Translations under genes and position numbers: made by a program | Shown here: piece after piece, positions 11,515-22,146 of the stretch | Layout of the letters: each line of letters begins with the position of its first letter | Numbering within the stretch: position 1 is the first letter of the stretch | The notes under the pieces: model-generated | Database searches by the model: none | What the model was told of the DNA's origin: nothing | Seen by the model: the letters and a program-made list of their open reading frames with translations, nothing else | Source of the DNA: Batillaria attramentaria | Taxonomy: Eukaryota > Mollusca > Gastropoda > Batillariidae | DNA length: 64,000 nucleotides | Reading direction: 5' to 3' | NCBI GenBank assembly: GCA_018292915.2 | Contig: JACVVK020000336.1 | Span: 622,501 to 686,500 of the forward strand

Positions 11515-12361
11515 GGTGCGGGAGGGGGTAAATCGTGTACCTGGAAAATCTTTGGAATCCAGAGGAACCTTCAGCACAAGGAATGGTCTTTCCGTACGTG
11601 AGACAGTTTCACTAAATGTACAGCTAATGTTCGCAGACTTGCCAACAACTGCAGTAATGTCTTGACACCAGGCTTTCAGCACTGTAAAGGTCGAACAAAG
11701 CACTAGGTACTGATGGCTACTGAGATGTTTAAACAAGTGGTTCAGAGCGTAAACCTGAGTTAAAATACCAATCGACATTGTTACACCAATACATGAAATA
11801 TAGAGAGAAGAAAATCCAACTACCCCAAAGTTTGCAATACGACAAACATCTACCGGCCTCAGTCGTTTAGCGGTTAGCACTTCGGACCATGGACCGGGAG
11901 ACCTGAGTTTGAATCGCAGCCGAGGCAGGTGGGATTTTTTAAACGTAAGTCAGTTTTTACCCAGAGCGGGTCCAATGTGGATGCTGTTGCCACACATCTA
12001 AGACTCATCCATTCCAGGGGTTTGACTTTAGGAGTGCTTCCCTTATGATGACACATCTCATGAAGTGGATTATTACAATAGCGGCGACGCAGGTGCCGCA
12101 ATTCCCGGACTTGGCTAATGCCGGAATATTTATGACAGGAAGCGTGGAAATGCTACCGTCACGCAGTCCCAAACAACATGGACCTCCACTGTATATTCAT
12201 AGCATCATCCTCATCCTCGTGCATAATTAAAATCGCCCAAAATCGGTTGGGGTGGGAAAAAGTGAAAAATCTAGATCACATAACTAAACACCTCCCTTAC
12301 CTTGCGCCTGCATTGGCGATGTCAAGACGAGCAAAAGGACCACAAGCAGTTTTCGCACCAT
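7029..12361 (-). CDS. M1: complete Ig-like single-pass receptor, nine exons
   Basis: Exons in coding order: 12361-12301, 11681-11541, 11329-11144, 10982-10926, 8993-8873, 8622-8544, 8436-8329, 8089-8016, 7095-7029. Every border is AG/GT, every phase joins, and the total is 894 bp (297 codons plus stop). The start MVRKLLVVLLLVLTSPMQAQ is a typical signal peptide. One Ig-like domain follows, split over exons 2-3: B-strand SANISCTF and F-strand GRYQCQY supply the cysteine pair. After a short stalk, exon 5 gives the TM segment (NDVIIFIVVPTAAALGIVLV) and basic stop-transfer RHRRSRSEKK. The tail is hydrophilic and has no tyrosine motif. Exon 8 ends ESSVDG, as do the B exons of M2, making M1 and M2 paralogs. 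P1 lies tail-to-tail. Confidence 0.85.
7096..8015 (-). repeat. M1 intron with (ATGT)n, (GA)n and purine-rich simple sequence
   Basis: (ATGT)n at about 7457-7533, (GA)n at about 7593-7620, and an irregular GAA/AGAAG-rich purine stretch to about 7810. No exon. Confidence 0.8.
8016..8089 (-). CDS. M1 exon 8, cytoplasmic tail
   Basis: 74 bp, phase 0 in and 2 out. It encodes HGDLQQTPMFSNDSHHQSWE then SSVDG. The ending and donor (gtgagc) match M2 exons B (TSVDG/ESSVDG + gtgagc). Confidence 0.8.
8103..8138. repeat. (CA)n microsatellite
   Basis: On the coding strand this (TG)n lies about 15 bp upstream of the exon 8 acceptor. Confidence 0.9.
8329..8436 (-). CDS. M1 exon 7, cytoplasmic tail
   Basis: 108 bp, phase 0 both ends, acceptor ttttttgttag, donor gtaagt. 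Encodes HLVAKGPLENANEEKRTRRS and ends LSEETM. Confidence 0.8.
8544..8622 (-). CDS. M1 exon 6, juxtamembrane tail
   Basis: 79 bp, phase 2 in and 0 out. It encodes the basic then acidic stretch RSRSEKKPPTNKPANVDEAE, ending AAMEKE, directly after the TM exon. Confidence 0.8.
8873..8993 (-). CDS. M1 exon 5, transmembrane
   Basis: 121 bp, phase 1 in and 2 out, acceptor tttcctag, donor gtaaga. Acidic stalk (DQEKDGQGGDSSVQDND), then an uncharged helix of about 20 residues ending VIIRHR. Confidence 0.85.
9341..9396. repeat. (AC)n microsatellite
   Basis: AC run preceded by a short C run, in the M1 intron between exons 4 and 5. A small (AATC)n lies at 9162-9186. Confidence 0.95.
9551..10390. mobile_element. 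Solo-LTR-like element
   Basis: 840 bp block starting TGTAGCC and ending CCATCA, so TG...CA termini, flanked on both sides by CATGGT (9545-9550 and 10391-10396), a target-site duplication. A canonical AATAAA lies at about 10320, near the 3' end in plus orientation, as in an LTR R region. No internal gag/pol coding or second LTR is present. A large TRIM-like element is the alternative. Confidence 0.55.
10526..10709 (-). mobile_element. tRNA-Leu-like SINE (SINE-L) copy 1
   Basis: Minus-strand tRNA-like head (gccgaatggtagagcgtcgg, then the B-box-like gagttcgagtcc) followed by the conserved body ending in ccacatatgggtgatatcaaagacgggg read on +. Flanked by a 12 bp TSD TCGAACATTTAC at 10514-10525 and 10710-10721. 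Lies in an M1 intron. Confidence 0.9.
10926..10982 (-). CDS. M1 exon 4, extracellular stalk
   Basis: 57 bp, phase 1 both ends. Encodes EANLETGVETQENNVLVTTG, linking the Ig domain to the TM exon. Confidence 0.75.
11097..11140. repeat. (CA)n abutting the M1 exon 3 donor
   Basis: On the coding strand the donor reads gtac followed immediately by gtgtgtgt..., so the repeat begins inside the 5' splice-site context. Confidence 0.95.
11144..11329 (-). CDS. M1 exon 3, second half of Ig-like domain
   Basis: 186 bp, phase 1 both ends. It contains the F-strand motif SFQGRYQCQYDTHEPQ and two more cysteines (VDCTNGHCKV), suggesting a second, strand-specific disulfide. Confidence 0.85.
11428..11511. repeat. 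C-run, (CT)n and (CA)n compound microsatellite
   Basis: Lies in the 211 bp intron between M1 exons 2 and 3; it takes up about 40% of that intron. Confidence 0.95.
11541..11681 (-). CDS. M1 exon 2, first half of Ig-like domain
   Basis: 141 bp, phase 1 both ends, acceptor tttacag, donor gtacac. Encodes VLKAWCQDITAVVGKSANIS followed by CTF; GKSANISC is the Ig B strand. Confidence 0.85.
11850..12250 (+). mobile_element. tRNA-derived SINE-A copy 2
   Basis: Head with A-box tagcggttagcac and B-box gagtttgaatc, then a body shared with copies at 590-1002, 20222-20710 and 36127-36209. It sits in M1 intron 1. Confidence 0.8.
12301..12361 (-). CDS. M1 exon 1, signal peptide
   Basis: ATG at 12361-12359. 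It reads a Lys/Arg n-region, a leucine/valine h-region and ends A-Q at a phase 1 donor (gtaagg). The bases just upstream (tttgaaacacag) could also be a splice acceptor, so a separate 5' UTR exon is possible. Confidence 0.85.
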
Positions 12362-12980
12362 CTGTGTTTCAAAGATAAACGTTTGATGTTACTGGTGCAA
12401 ATCTGATTCAAACACGCACCGCACTTTTGTCACTGAACGCGCCTTGTGGATTTTTGTTGTTTTTTCGTATGAAACTCTGAAACTGAATTGCTGATTTTCC
12501 TGGTTTTCTGTAGCGGACCTATACTTTGCTCCTTATCTAAACGCCTTTAAGAACCTGTCATGTTTTCAGAGGTTATCTGCTAGTGTAAGTCAGTAAATAG
12601 GATAATTCAGAAACCACTTCGGCCGTAATGCAACCTTTTTTTTCTGCTCCTAACAGTAAGAGCGGGGTAACATTGTCGCTGTGTTCAGTTCTCGCTCAGT
12701 GCCCCTGGTGTCAGTACGTGCCTCAACGCACATCTCTAGCATGGCTCCAGGCTATATAGAAGTGTAATCCCTCCAGTTTCGAGCTCTATAGCAGCGGGCA
12801 CTAGTATAGGGGAAGATTTGTCTACTCTCTCCCGTCTGTGGGGACCAGATTAATTATTAGGTCAGTAAAAAAAAATTCATTCTGAGAATTAATTGCAAAA
12901 GAGTTTTGTCTAATGCATCCAAGCTATAACAGTCAGCAAAATAAAATAATTATGTAAAAAAATAAACTTGTCCAGTTTAG
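12362..12980. other. M1 upstream region
   Basis: No supported exon or recognised element. Any M1 promoter should lie here or just beyond; no TATA box or CpG-rich block is convincing. Confidence 0.4.
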
Positions 12981-12983
12981 CAT

Positions 12984-13125
<142 letters not shown>

Positions 13126-13391
13126 ATGCAAAACTGTCATAGATTTACCTGGTAAAAACAAACAATGGTAAAGACATAAAGACATAATGATCAAACGGTA
13201 ATGTCAGCAACACTTAACACACATACTGCTTGTCCAAAGTATATATTTAACACATGTCAGAATACCTAGAAAAATTTCCAAATCTTTCACTTTTTGTCTT
13301 AAATAGGCGATTCTGACAGGTCCAAATCAGCGAATGGTTCAATTAGGGCATCTTCGAAAGCGATGTCAAATTTTTCGCCGTGAGAGATATT

Positions 13392-13436
13392 TCACGGGCA
13401 CTGAGGTTTGGTTCCAACAGTCACCGTGTTCTCAAT
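13392..13436 (-). CDS. Possible terminal exon of orphan gene
   Basis: Phase 0 acceptor (ataattctag), reads IENTVTVGTKPQCP then TGA. It fits the phase 0 donor of the exon at 13626-13820. Very short, so weak. Confidence 0.3.
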   Translation of the reverse strand: MENTVTVGTKPQCP

Positions 13437-13625
13437 CTAGAATTATTATACTAAGTACGCTTGTACGAATCTGGCCTGGTGTGAAATCGCTGTGGCTACC
13501 TGACATGTTATTCACTACAGTTCATTCGGGTTGTTAGTCAGGGTGTGTCATAAACACGTTTTTAGAGGGCAGGATAGTGCGATTGGACAGGCAATAAGAC
13601 GTGCATCGTTCTTGTCATAACTCAC

Positions 13626-13820
13626 CTTCAACTTTTTGTGTGTGTGTGTCATCCACTTTGATATGAGAAACTCATCGGCTGGTCTGTCGCACAGTAAACT
13701 GCAGAAGGCCGCGATCTGCCGCCTCGACACGAACTCTTTCAATTCAGCTGGCAGTTGTTGAAGTTCAAATATTTCACTTGGAACACAGGTACGACTACAC
13801 AACCACAATGCAAACTTGAC
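13626..13820 (-). CDS. Orphan coding exon of unrecognised protein
   Basis: 195 bp, 65 codons, phase 0 both ends, acceptor gttgtttag, strong donor gtgagt. Encodes VKFALWLCSRTCVPSEIFEL, then an amphipathic helix-rich segment (LPAELKEFVSRRQIAAFC) and LISKWM. Composition is balanced and quite unlike simple repeat. I do not recognise the family. It is on the same strand as M1, upstream of it, and may be part of a small separate gene starting near 14.8 kb. Confidence 0.5.
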
Positions 13821-14322
13821 CTAAACAACTTGCCCAGGAGTAAGCATCTTACCGCAAAACACCTCGAAAACATTTGAATCTTGAAAGTAGCGCCACACCT
13901 TGGTCGTCCCCCCTTGGCAAAATCGAGTTGCGCACGCGCAGGCAGGCGTGACTTTTTTTTTTTTTAAACTCAAAATCATCTGCTTATCGGCGATCAACCT
14001 TGTCAGCATGTGACCAAAGCAGTGTATATAATTTTAATGGATATTTTTCGCACTAGACGTCTTTTAACTTGTAACAGAGCCTGCTTACACGATGAAATAT
14101 TCAGTATAGGGATGTTTGTTTTTTACTTCTGTTTTCTGTGGTTGGTATGCAGAGTTCGACTTCAAAAACTCGAAACTACTCAAGGGGTGTGCGGATTACA
14201 TAATACAGCTATTGATTACATGCTTTCCTGGTGATAATAATCAATTCAAAATACTGTATTGTCTGTTTAAGAGAGACTTCACTACACCTCCAATGGTTGT
14301 CGTATCGGATTTATCCTTCAAA

Positions 14323-14323
14323 A

Positions 14324-14356
<33 letters not shown>

Positions 14357-14374
14357 ACACCACACCACACCACA

Positions 14375-14405
<31 letters not shown>
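14323..14405. repeat. (CA)n with (CCACA)n interruption
   Basis: CA run interrupted by four CCACA units. No coding exon was found in the rest of 13.85-16.05 kb. A T-run/G-run pair lies at 15218-15258. Confidence 0.9.
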
Positions 14406-14407
<2 letters not shown>

Positions 14408-14823
14408 CGTCCAATTCTTAAGATATTACTGGATCGCGCGACAATTACCGAGAGACACAGCACTGTGTGCCTTTCGTATCATTACACTGTTTCATTACAC
14501 TGGCGCACACATATACATGTACAGTGTGGGCTCGCGCGAGCGCTGCGCCCGCGGCGGGAGCGAGTCACTCGCCTCACTTCTCAGAAAAGAGAGCAAGATT
14601 ACACGCCGACTCTGGTGCCTAGATGGCTCAAAAGGTACCGTCAGATTCACATTTCAGAGGACCCCTCTCAACCTGACTAGGCAATATGGCAACTTTTTTC
14701 TGTGACTACTCTTCTTTTGTCTGACTGATTACGTTTGGAAAAACAATAACGATTCATTCCCCACTTGTAGGGCTACAACAGAGTACAACGATAAGGCACT
14801 TACTTTATCCTCTGACCATAGAA

Positions 14824-14876
14824 GCCGCCATTTTCTTTACAAGACTAATGTCGACTTGTCTGATCCGCCATATTGC
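14824..14876 (-). promoter_or_regulatory. Possible minus-strand core promoter with YY1-like motifs
   Basis: Two minus-strand AATATGGCGG/AAAATGGCGGC motifs about 40 bp apart, the form often found just downstream of animal transcription starts (YY1-like). The second is followed by a donor-like gtaagt at about 14809. It could be the first exon of the orphan gene. Inference only. Confidence 0.25.
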
Positions 14877-15599
14877 CCGAGCGAACTACTTTCCTCCTGG
14901 TGTTATTTTTGTGGCTCGGCTAATCAGTGACTAGAACAATAACATCCTTTATTAAAGATTCCACATTGTATTTATACATTTCACCTCCGTTAACTGATTT
15001 TGTCCCGGGTGCCGACATGTCGGTACCGGCGGGACTGTGGCTGGCGCCCGGGTACCGACAATTCGTTTCTTCTCATTTTGTCTGTGTTATCGTTAAACTG
15101 TTGCATTCTCACTAGTCTGCTAGCCTTTGCTGGGAAGTTTTAGTCTGTTTACACTTCCGCCGACCGCGTGGGCCACCGTTTGAAATGTTTGTTTGTCATT
15201 TGGAAGTTTTGAAGAAGTTTTTTTTTTTTTTTTTTTTTTGGGGGGGGGGGGGGGGGGCAGAAGTGTGTTGTGCGGCGTGTTTGTGTTTGTTCTATTGACT
15301 TTACTGGCTTGAAATATTTGCTGCTATGAATGTGCGTACATTTTTCATCGCTTTTCCCTGCATATTTTGTGTTTTGAATGCAAGTGTTTTTTGTGTTGTG
15401 TGTGTTCAAAAATTCATTTTTTTCCAAAACTGCTAAAATAAACAAAAACACACAAACACTTAACATCAAATTAAAAGTATAGTAAAGAACACTCATTTTC
15501 TGAAAGATATCCGAATATGATGGGCCTAGTTTGATAAATGTAGGAACTGTAGAGTTTTTTTGTTTTTGTTTTTTTTCTGAAGTAACTTTAGTCACTGTA

Positions 15600-15755
15600 C
15601 TGCTGAGCCCTGCAGGCCTGGGCAGTGAGTGCAGGGCTCTGGTACAGAATCAGTTAATGCTATGATACTGCTGAAAATGTAAATATGACATGCAAGTAAA
15701 GATAATAAACATCAGCTGGTTGATTGATTGATTGACTGATTGATTGATTGATACT
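15600..15755 (+). repeat. Retroposon-like 3' end with hairpin, AATAAA and (TTGA)n tail
   Basis: A hairpin (gagccctgca...tgcagggctc) is followed by aataaac and a (TTGA)n run, the arrangement of a short non-LTR retroposon 3' end. The 5' extent is undefined. Confidence 0.4.
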
Positions 15756-16063
15756 TCATTGACTTGTCGATGAATGACTTACTCTTAACATTACTGATCG
15801 GAAAATCATTACATGTTGTAAGCTATAGACATTAGCGCAGCAGACGTCGACAGCAAGTAGCATGCAGTACACTTTACACTGAATTGTGGGATACGAATGC
15901 TAAGGTCACGTGTTTAGGGAAGCCCGAGGGTGGCTGAGGTAATGGATTTTTTAATTTTTTTTTAAATCAAATTAAAAAAAAAATCTGTTTCCTTTCGGAC
16001 TACTAAACTGCCTTGTATTACTATTATTTCAGGCCTGCTGGTGTACCCGGTTTCGAGGATGGA

Positions 16064-16235
16064 GGGTGTTTGTGTGTGTAACATCCTTTTCCGCGACGTT
16101 TGGGTGATATCAAAGACGGGGCAACGAGAAAAAGGCCAGCACAAATATTTGGCCCCAGCCGGGATTCGAACTCACGACCGTAGCGTTGAAAATCCAGCGC
16201 TCTACCATTCGGCTGTCCCGGCACCCCGCCCGGCT
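16064..16235 (-). mobile_element. SINE-L copy 2
   Basis: Same tRNA-Leu-like head and body as copy 1, minus strand. Flanking CCGGTTTCGA / CCGGCTTCGA is a likely TSD with one change. Confidence 0.85.
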
Positions 16236-16254
16236 TCGATATGATATGTGTAGT

Positions 16255-16413
16255 AAGTGCTGTCTGGTCTCCCTGCTTGACGATAAGTAGTGGAAAAGGA
16301 CGTTTAACTCCGGTTTTTCCCACCGTGATGTTTTCGGTGTCCCCCTGAGTACAGCCACCGATTTTTGGCTCCCTTGTGTAACAAAGGGAGTCTATGTACT
16401 AACCCTCCGTCGC

Positions 16414-16464
<51 letters not shown>

Positions 16465-17790
16465 CGTGCGTGTGTGTCCGCAGTAGATATATAGAAAACC
16501 TTGGCATTTTCTCAGAATCTACAAAGAGCAGAGGCACCAAACGTTGCTTGCTGATAGAGAGTCCCAAGACCTTTCAAAATATATCATTTTGAATGATCTG
16601 TCTCAAGGTCAAGGTCACTAAAGCGGTCTGTGTGAAAAGTTTACATTGGCATTGTCTTAGAATCTACAAACACCAGAGATTTTAAACTTTGCATGCTGAT
16701 AGACATTGATAAGAACTGTACAGATATACATGTATTCAACGGCCTTGTGTCAAGGTCAAGGCATTACAAGCTGTTGTCTTATTTCTGCAGTAAACCTTGA
16801 AATTGGTATTTTCTCAGAATCTACAAATAGCAGAGGCACCAAACTTGGCATGCTGATACACAGCCATAAAAACTTTCAAAATATATAATTTTCAATGACC
16901 TTGACTCAAGGTCAAGGCCACTAAAGCTGTCTGTTTGAAAAGTTTACATTGGCCTTTTCTTGGAATCTACAAATACCAGAGATTTTAAACTTTGCAAGAT
17001 GATAGACATGGATAAGAACTTAACAGATATGCATGTATTCAATGGCCTTGTGTCAAGCTCAAGGCCGTACAAGCTATTTTTGTGAAACCTTACATAGGCA
17101 TTTTCTCAGAATCTGCAAACAGAAAAGGCGCCAAACCGGGCATGCTAATAGACATTAATAACACCTATGCATACATACCACTTTGAATGAAGCTATCTGT
17201 TGTGAATTTCAAACTACCGTTTTCGGAGAAACTACAAATACTAGAGGCGCCAAACTTGGCATATTGATAGACATTGAGGAGATCTCGTTTGAATGACCTT
17301 GACCCAAGGTCAAGGCCATACAAACAGTTTTGGGAAAACTGTAATATTGCCAGGAACTATGAAACACCAGAGACAACTTACTTGGCTTGATGATAGATAT
17401 TGACAAGATTTTTTTTTACAAACATACTCTTTTGAATGACCATACCTTGACCCATCTCACAAGAGAGCCATGGAGGCTGCTGCCTCTCTAGTTATCATAT
17501 GTGATCAATCTAGTTAGTGTTTCTGGTCTCCCTGCCTGGTAATGCGTTGTGGAAAAGGAAGCTCCGAATTGTTTGCGCGTAAATGTTTCTCGGGTCCCCC
17601 TGAATACAGCCACCGATTCTGACCGTGATTGATGTGAGAACTCTAGATGATGTGTTCTGGTCTCCCAGTTTAGCGATACGTGGTGGAAAAAGGAGTTAAA
17701 ATTCCGATTCTCTGACTGGTTTCCCTCCAGAATGAGCCCGGGGTTACCCTGAGTAAACCCACCAATTTTGAATCGCGTCTTGACAACTCT
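16255..17790. repeat. Divergent tandem repeats carrying TCAAGGTCA, flanked by three ctggtctccctg units
   Basis: About six diverged units of roughly 160 bp (16490-17460), each with tttctcagaatctacaaa, ggcaccaaacttggcatgct and one or more caaggtcaagg cores. Three copies of another ~130 bp unit (ggtctccctg...gtggaaaaggac...acagccaccgatttt) occur at about 16255, 17515 and 17650. A (GT)n lies at 16418-16475. No coding. Confidence 0.8.
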
Positions 17791-17925
17791 AAGTAAGGTT
17801 TTCTCACAGAGACTGTTTATTTATATAATAAGTATTTCCCTGTACAAAACACTTTCTTTACGTAAAGACGTCATGGAAAGTTCCCTCACCCATCAGTGTG
17901 TGCGCTTGTGTGTGTGTGCGTGTAC

Positions 17926-17929
<4 letters not shown>

Positions 17930-17977
<48 letters not shown>
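17930..17977. repeat. (TG)n microsatellite
   Basis: Simple TG run. The rest of 17.8-18.69 kb holds no supported exon. The P2 signal-peptide exon should lie in this area or further upstream, but I could not identify it. Confidence 0.9.
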
Positions 17978-18695
17978 CGTTTGGCGTAACCTGTGTTAAG
18001 GGTTAATTAAGGTTAATTCCCTCTTTTAGTTTATGGATCTATGGGTTTAAATTGTGAAATCTTAGTAGGAGCAATGTTGCTATTCATTATATGAAAAAGA
18101 ATTTATAAAAGCACACAGATTGTATGGTGGCCTTGCAGAGACTTCGAGCAACTTTTTTTCATTTTCATTTGCGCCTACTTTTCTGCGTCTACTTTTCTTT
18201 TCCTAGCTAGCTAGTACTGTATATCACAGCAATACAATATCACAGCTTCCCTGTGCTAACAGGGAAATATGGAAACAGAAATATGCAATCCTTTTTCTCG
18301 GTTTCGGTTATATACGATAGAATCACTTACCAGCAATGCAGGCCGACATATTCGGATTCACCAGACGTTGGAGTGTGTTGCTCTAAGTGATCATGGATCT
18401 GTCGCTAAAACACCAAATTTTCTTGATGACATTACTCTCACAGTGTATGACACCAGCCTGTTCCACAGAGACATGTAAGTATTTACCTTCGGCTCTTCCC
18501 CCTGCTGCTGATAAATAAGTGACAGGAAGTTGATTTTTAATAACATTCACGGCCTTACATGAACATCGGTCCAGACCGCAAACGAGATTTTGCATTCATG
18601 TTCAGATAATGTGTTCATCCGCAATGTAAATACTCTCTATCACCGCCGTTTGCATTGATCGCTACTTTCGGTCTTCTTCTTTTTTTTTTTTGCAG

Positions 18696-19037
18696 GTGCA
18701 ACACTCCAGTTCCCGACACTGAATGACTCGCTGGGTTTTACGGCTGCCGAGGATAATAGCGTTACCCTTCCTTTCATCTTATCGACTGTGATTTGCGACA
18801 GAAATAAAACTTTGGAATTCGCTATTTGGGGACAATCAGATCAAAGTGATATACCCATTCGATTATGTAAAGTTCCAATCATAGGTGGGAAATGTCTTGA
18901 TTTCACTTCTTCTGTTTGCACCTGTGAAGAAAACGGTCGCTTTGCATTCTACAAAACAGTACTCCGATCAGACAGCGGTACATGGACGTGGAGGAGTGAC
19001 ATGTTTGCCACCAAGACTGTATCCGTCAACATCACTT
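18696..19037 (+). CDS. P2 exon: Ig1 (V-like)
   Basis: 342 bp, phase 1 both ends, polypyrimidine tract then tgcag, donor gtaagg. Starts GATLQFPTLNDSLGFTAAED; has VTLPF as B strand and SDSGTWTW as F-strand motif (DSGTW with no Cys after it), plus Cys pairs in LCKVPIIGGKC and SVCTC. Confidence 0.85.
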
Positions 19038-19070
19038 GTAAGGAACGCTCTCTCTCTCTTTCTCTCTCTA

Positions 19071-19147
<77 letters not shown>

Positions 19148-22072
19148 CCTATTTTCACAGACAGAATCAGTATGAATATAACACATGTATGTGTCGCTCG
19201 CACACATTTTACACAATTGCTGTCACGACCACACACGCGTTAACGATGGTCTTTGTTTCTTGTTGATCACTGGCGCTTCTAGACGAATTTTCAGTAGATT
19301 TTACTTTGTACGTAGATCCTGCAGAAGTAAACGACCTCAAGTTTGTGCCACCTACATCTGAGCCGTCGAGTGCACTGGAACCAGGCCGTCGGCTGAACAT
19401 CTCGTGTACCTGGGACAGAGGAAACCCGCCGGTTCAAGCACAGCTCATTCACAGTCGTCAGATGAGTTTGACCACAGAAACAGTGACTGTTTCGGTAGAT
19501 GAAACATCTACTGTTGGCAATTTGACAACAACCAGTTATACATTCGACAACATTCAATGCACGGACACTGGCTTCATTCACTGTGTGGCATCAGGTGCCA
19601 GTCATAACAAGACTGAGACAATTCTTGTTAAGTGTAAGTGTTAAGTGGCCATTCCAAGCCCGTATAGTGACCTTTTTCAAGTGCAGCTGTGTGTGAGTGA
19701 AGTTATATTTACGTGGCTGCCATTCTAAGACAAAAACTTTCACTAAGGGCCAGTGGTAATTAAAAGACCTTGAATGTTACATCCCACCTCATGTACCCAC
19801 GGTTCTGTGGTTTGACCTTTACATTGCAAAGCTGGCTTTAACTAAGTAAAAAAGAAACAAAAAAATTATGACAGTTTCTTGTGTTTTTTTTTTTGTGTGT
19901 TTTTTTTTCAGGCCCCCCATCGATACTCCAAGACCAAAATCCGAAGTTCAACGTTACTGGTGACAATGTTAGCATCAGTTTCGCCATCCGTACTCACACG
20001 GCTCACATTGACACCTGCCACCTCACCCATCTGAAGTCCGGACAATCTGGAAACGCAAAAGACTGTCTGAGGTATCTTTACGTGCATTTCACCTACACAG
20101 GTGGAAAGGCCAAATGGGTTGGATGTTGTAAATAACCACAGACTGGGTGGTATTTCACACAGACTCATCCATTGACCATTATTAAATCCATGAAACAGAA
20201 TAGTAAGTCCGAGTGAGAGAGGGGGAGCCGGGGTGGTCGAATGGTAGTGTAGTGGTTAGCACTTCGGACGATGGACCGGGAGACCTGGGTTCGAGTCCCA
20301 GCCGAGGCAAGCGGGATTTTTCCTACCTAGGTCGGCTCCTACCCCGAGCGGGTGTGCTATGGGCCCAATGGGGAGGCTGTTGCCACACAGCCGAGCTTCA
20401 CCCACTTCACGGGTGCGACTTTGGGGGTGCTTCCCTCAGTATGACACGTCTTATGATGTGGATGATTACACGTAGTTCCTGGGCCTGGTTAATGCCAGGA
20501 TATTTATGACAGGAAGCGTGGAATGCGGCAGTCCCAAACCACACGGACCTCCATAGCATCATCTTACCATCATCCTCATCTCCGTCATCATGCATAATAA
20601 AAATTGCCCCAACTTCGGAGCCCTCCGTGGATTCCACTCATTACCAGGGAGGAACATCACTGGAGCCGGCAAAGAGTTGTAGCAGCAAAATAATAATAAT
20701 AAAAAAAACACGAACAAAATCAGTATTGTTCATACCTTGAGTTGTTCGTGTCAAGGTCACTGTCTGTATCCGGCACCCCACCTGACCTAGTGTTGACTGT
20801 CCGTCTGGACAGTGTGACGTCAGAGGATGAAGGCCGGTGGAACCTCAGTGTGTCCAATGATGCTGGGTCTGGGTACATGGAAATCTGGCTGACAGTTCCA
20901 CAACGTAAGTATCAAATAATGACATAAAATAAAAAAAATACCGAAAAGATTTTGTATGTACTTTAAATGTTTGTCCTGTGATTTTACAAAGTCTTGGTTT
21001 AGAGCATATGACCATCTTCAGTTTGACAATCACCGAACAATGTGCTAAGTGGCGTGTATTTTTTCAAAAAAATATATTCATTTGTCAGCTACTTTAACAT
21101 TCGGCACTACGGAAACAGTAGGTATCGGTATGAGGATTACATTTAACCAATAATTCTATTGATAATTTCATAGCAATAACTCAGTGTTAAGGACAATTAA
21201 GCAATTCATTCCCGGCTAAAAGTTTAAGACAGAGCAATTTCGATCTGGATAAGAAAACCCAAACAGAATCTCAACGGAGAAAAGTGTATTTCTTCATAAT
21301 TTCGGTAGTACTGCGGCTGTAACATAATTCCGGTAGTACTACGGCTGTAACAGAATTCCGGTAGTACTGCGGCTGTAACAGAATTTGCTGCTGCCAGCGT
21401 GACAGGTCTGTCTATGTTCGTCGGACAGAACATCTCAAAATCTTTTCAAACCCTTTAGTATACACGGGTGTATGCCACAATTGTAATAGGAGTAAGACCT
21501 GAAACTTACAATACCACATCGTACTTCTATTCAACGTTTACAGAACCTGTTCCTGCCAGCGTGACAAGTCTGTCTATGTTTGCTGGTGACAACAGCGTGA
21601 CGTCACCTGTAGACCAGAACACTACTGTTGACATCCTGTGTACCTGGGATGAAGGCAACCCTCCTGTCACTGCCCGTCTGTTGGACAGACATGGGGTAGA
21701 GATGGAAGGCAGCATCTACAGCAGTGGACAGATCAACTACACGTTTCCTGCTGTGGCCTGTCAGGACGCTGGCCTCATTCGCTGTGAGGCACCAGGGGCT
21801 AGTCACAATGAGACGGCAATGCTACTGGTCAAATGTAAGGGCAGTTTTTCATTTTTTTAAAATGTAGTTTCCATAGTAATGGAAACAACATTATAAGAAG
21901 GGCTGATTTTTGTATGTTCAAAGTCAACTTTTTGTGGAACAAACGCACGCCGCTTGCATTCTCGGCAGAGACAATGATCCAAGACTAACTCGGACAGTGA
22001 CGTAGGAAAAATAACGTCATCTTTACTAACGCGCATGGTGCACAGAAAGGCACTTCTCCGCTGCAGTGAGTG

Positions 22073-22146
<74 letters not shown>

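Noticed and set aside
15149..15595. 148-codon open frame on - strand
   Set aside because: Lys/Asn-rich, runs through poly-T/poly-G tract, no recognisable domain.
18269..18478. Candidate first (signal) exon of P2
   Set aside because: Peptide is not hydrophobic at its start and the donor at 18475 leaves phase 2, while the next exon needs phase 1.
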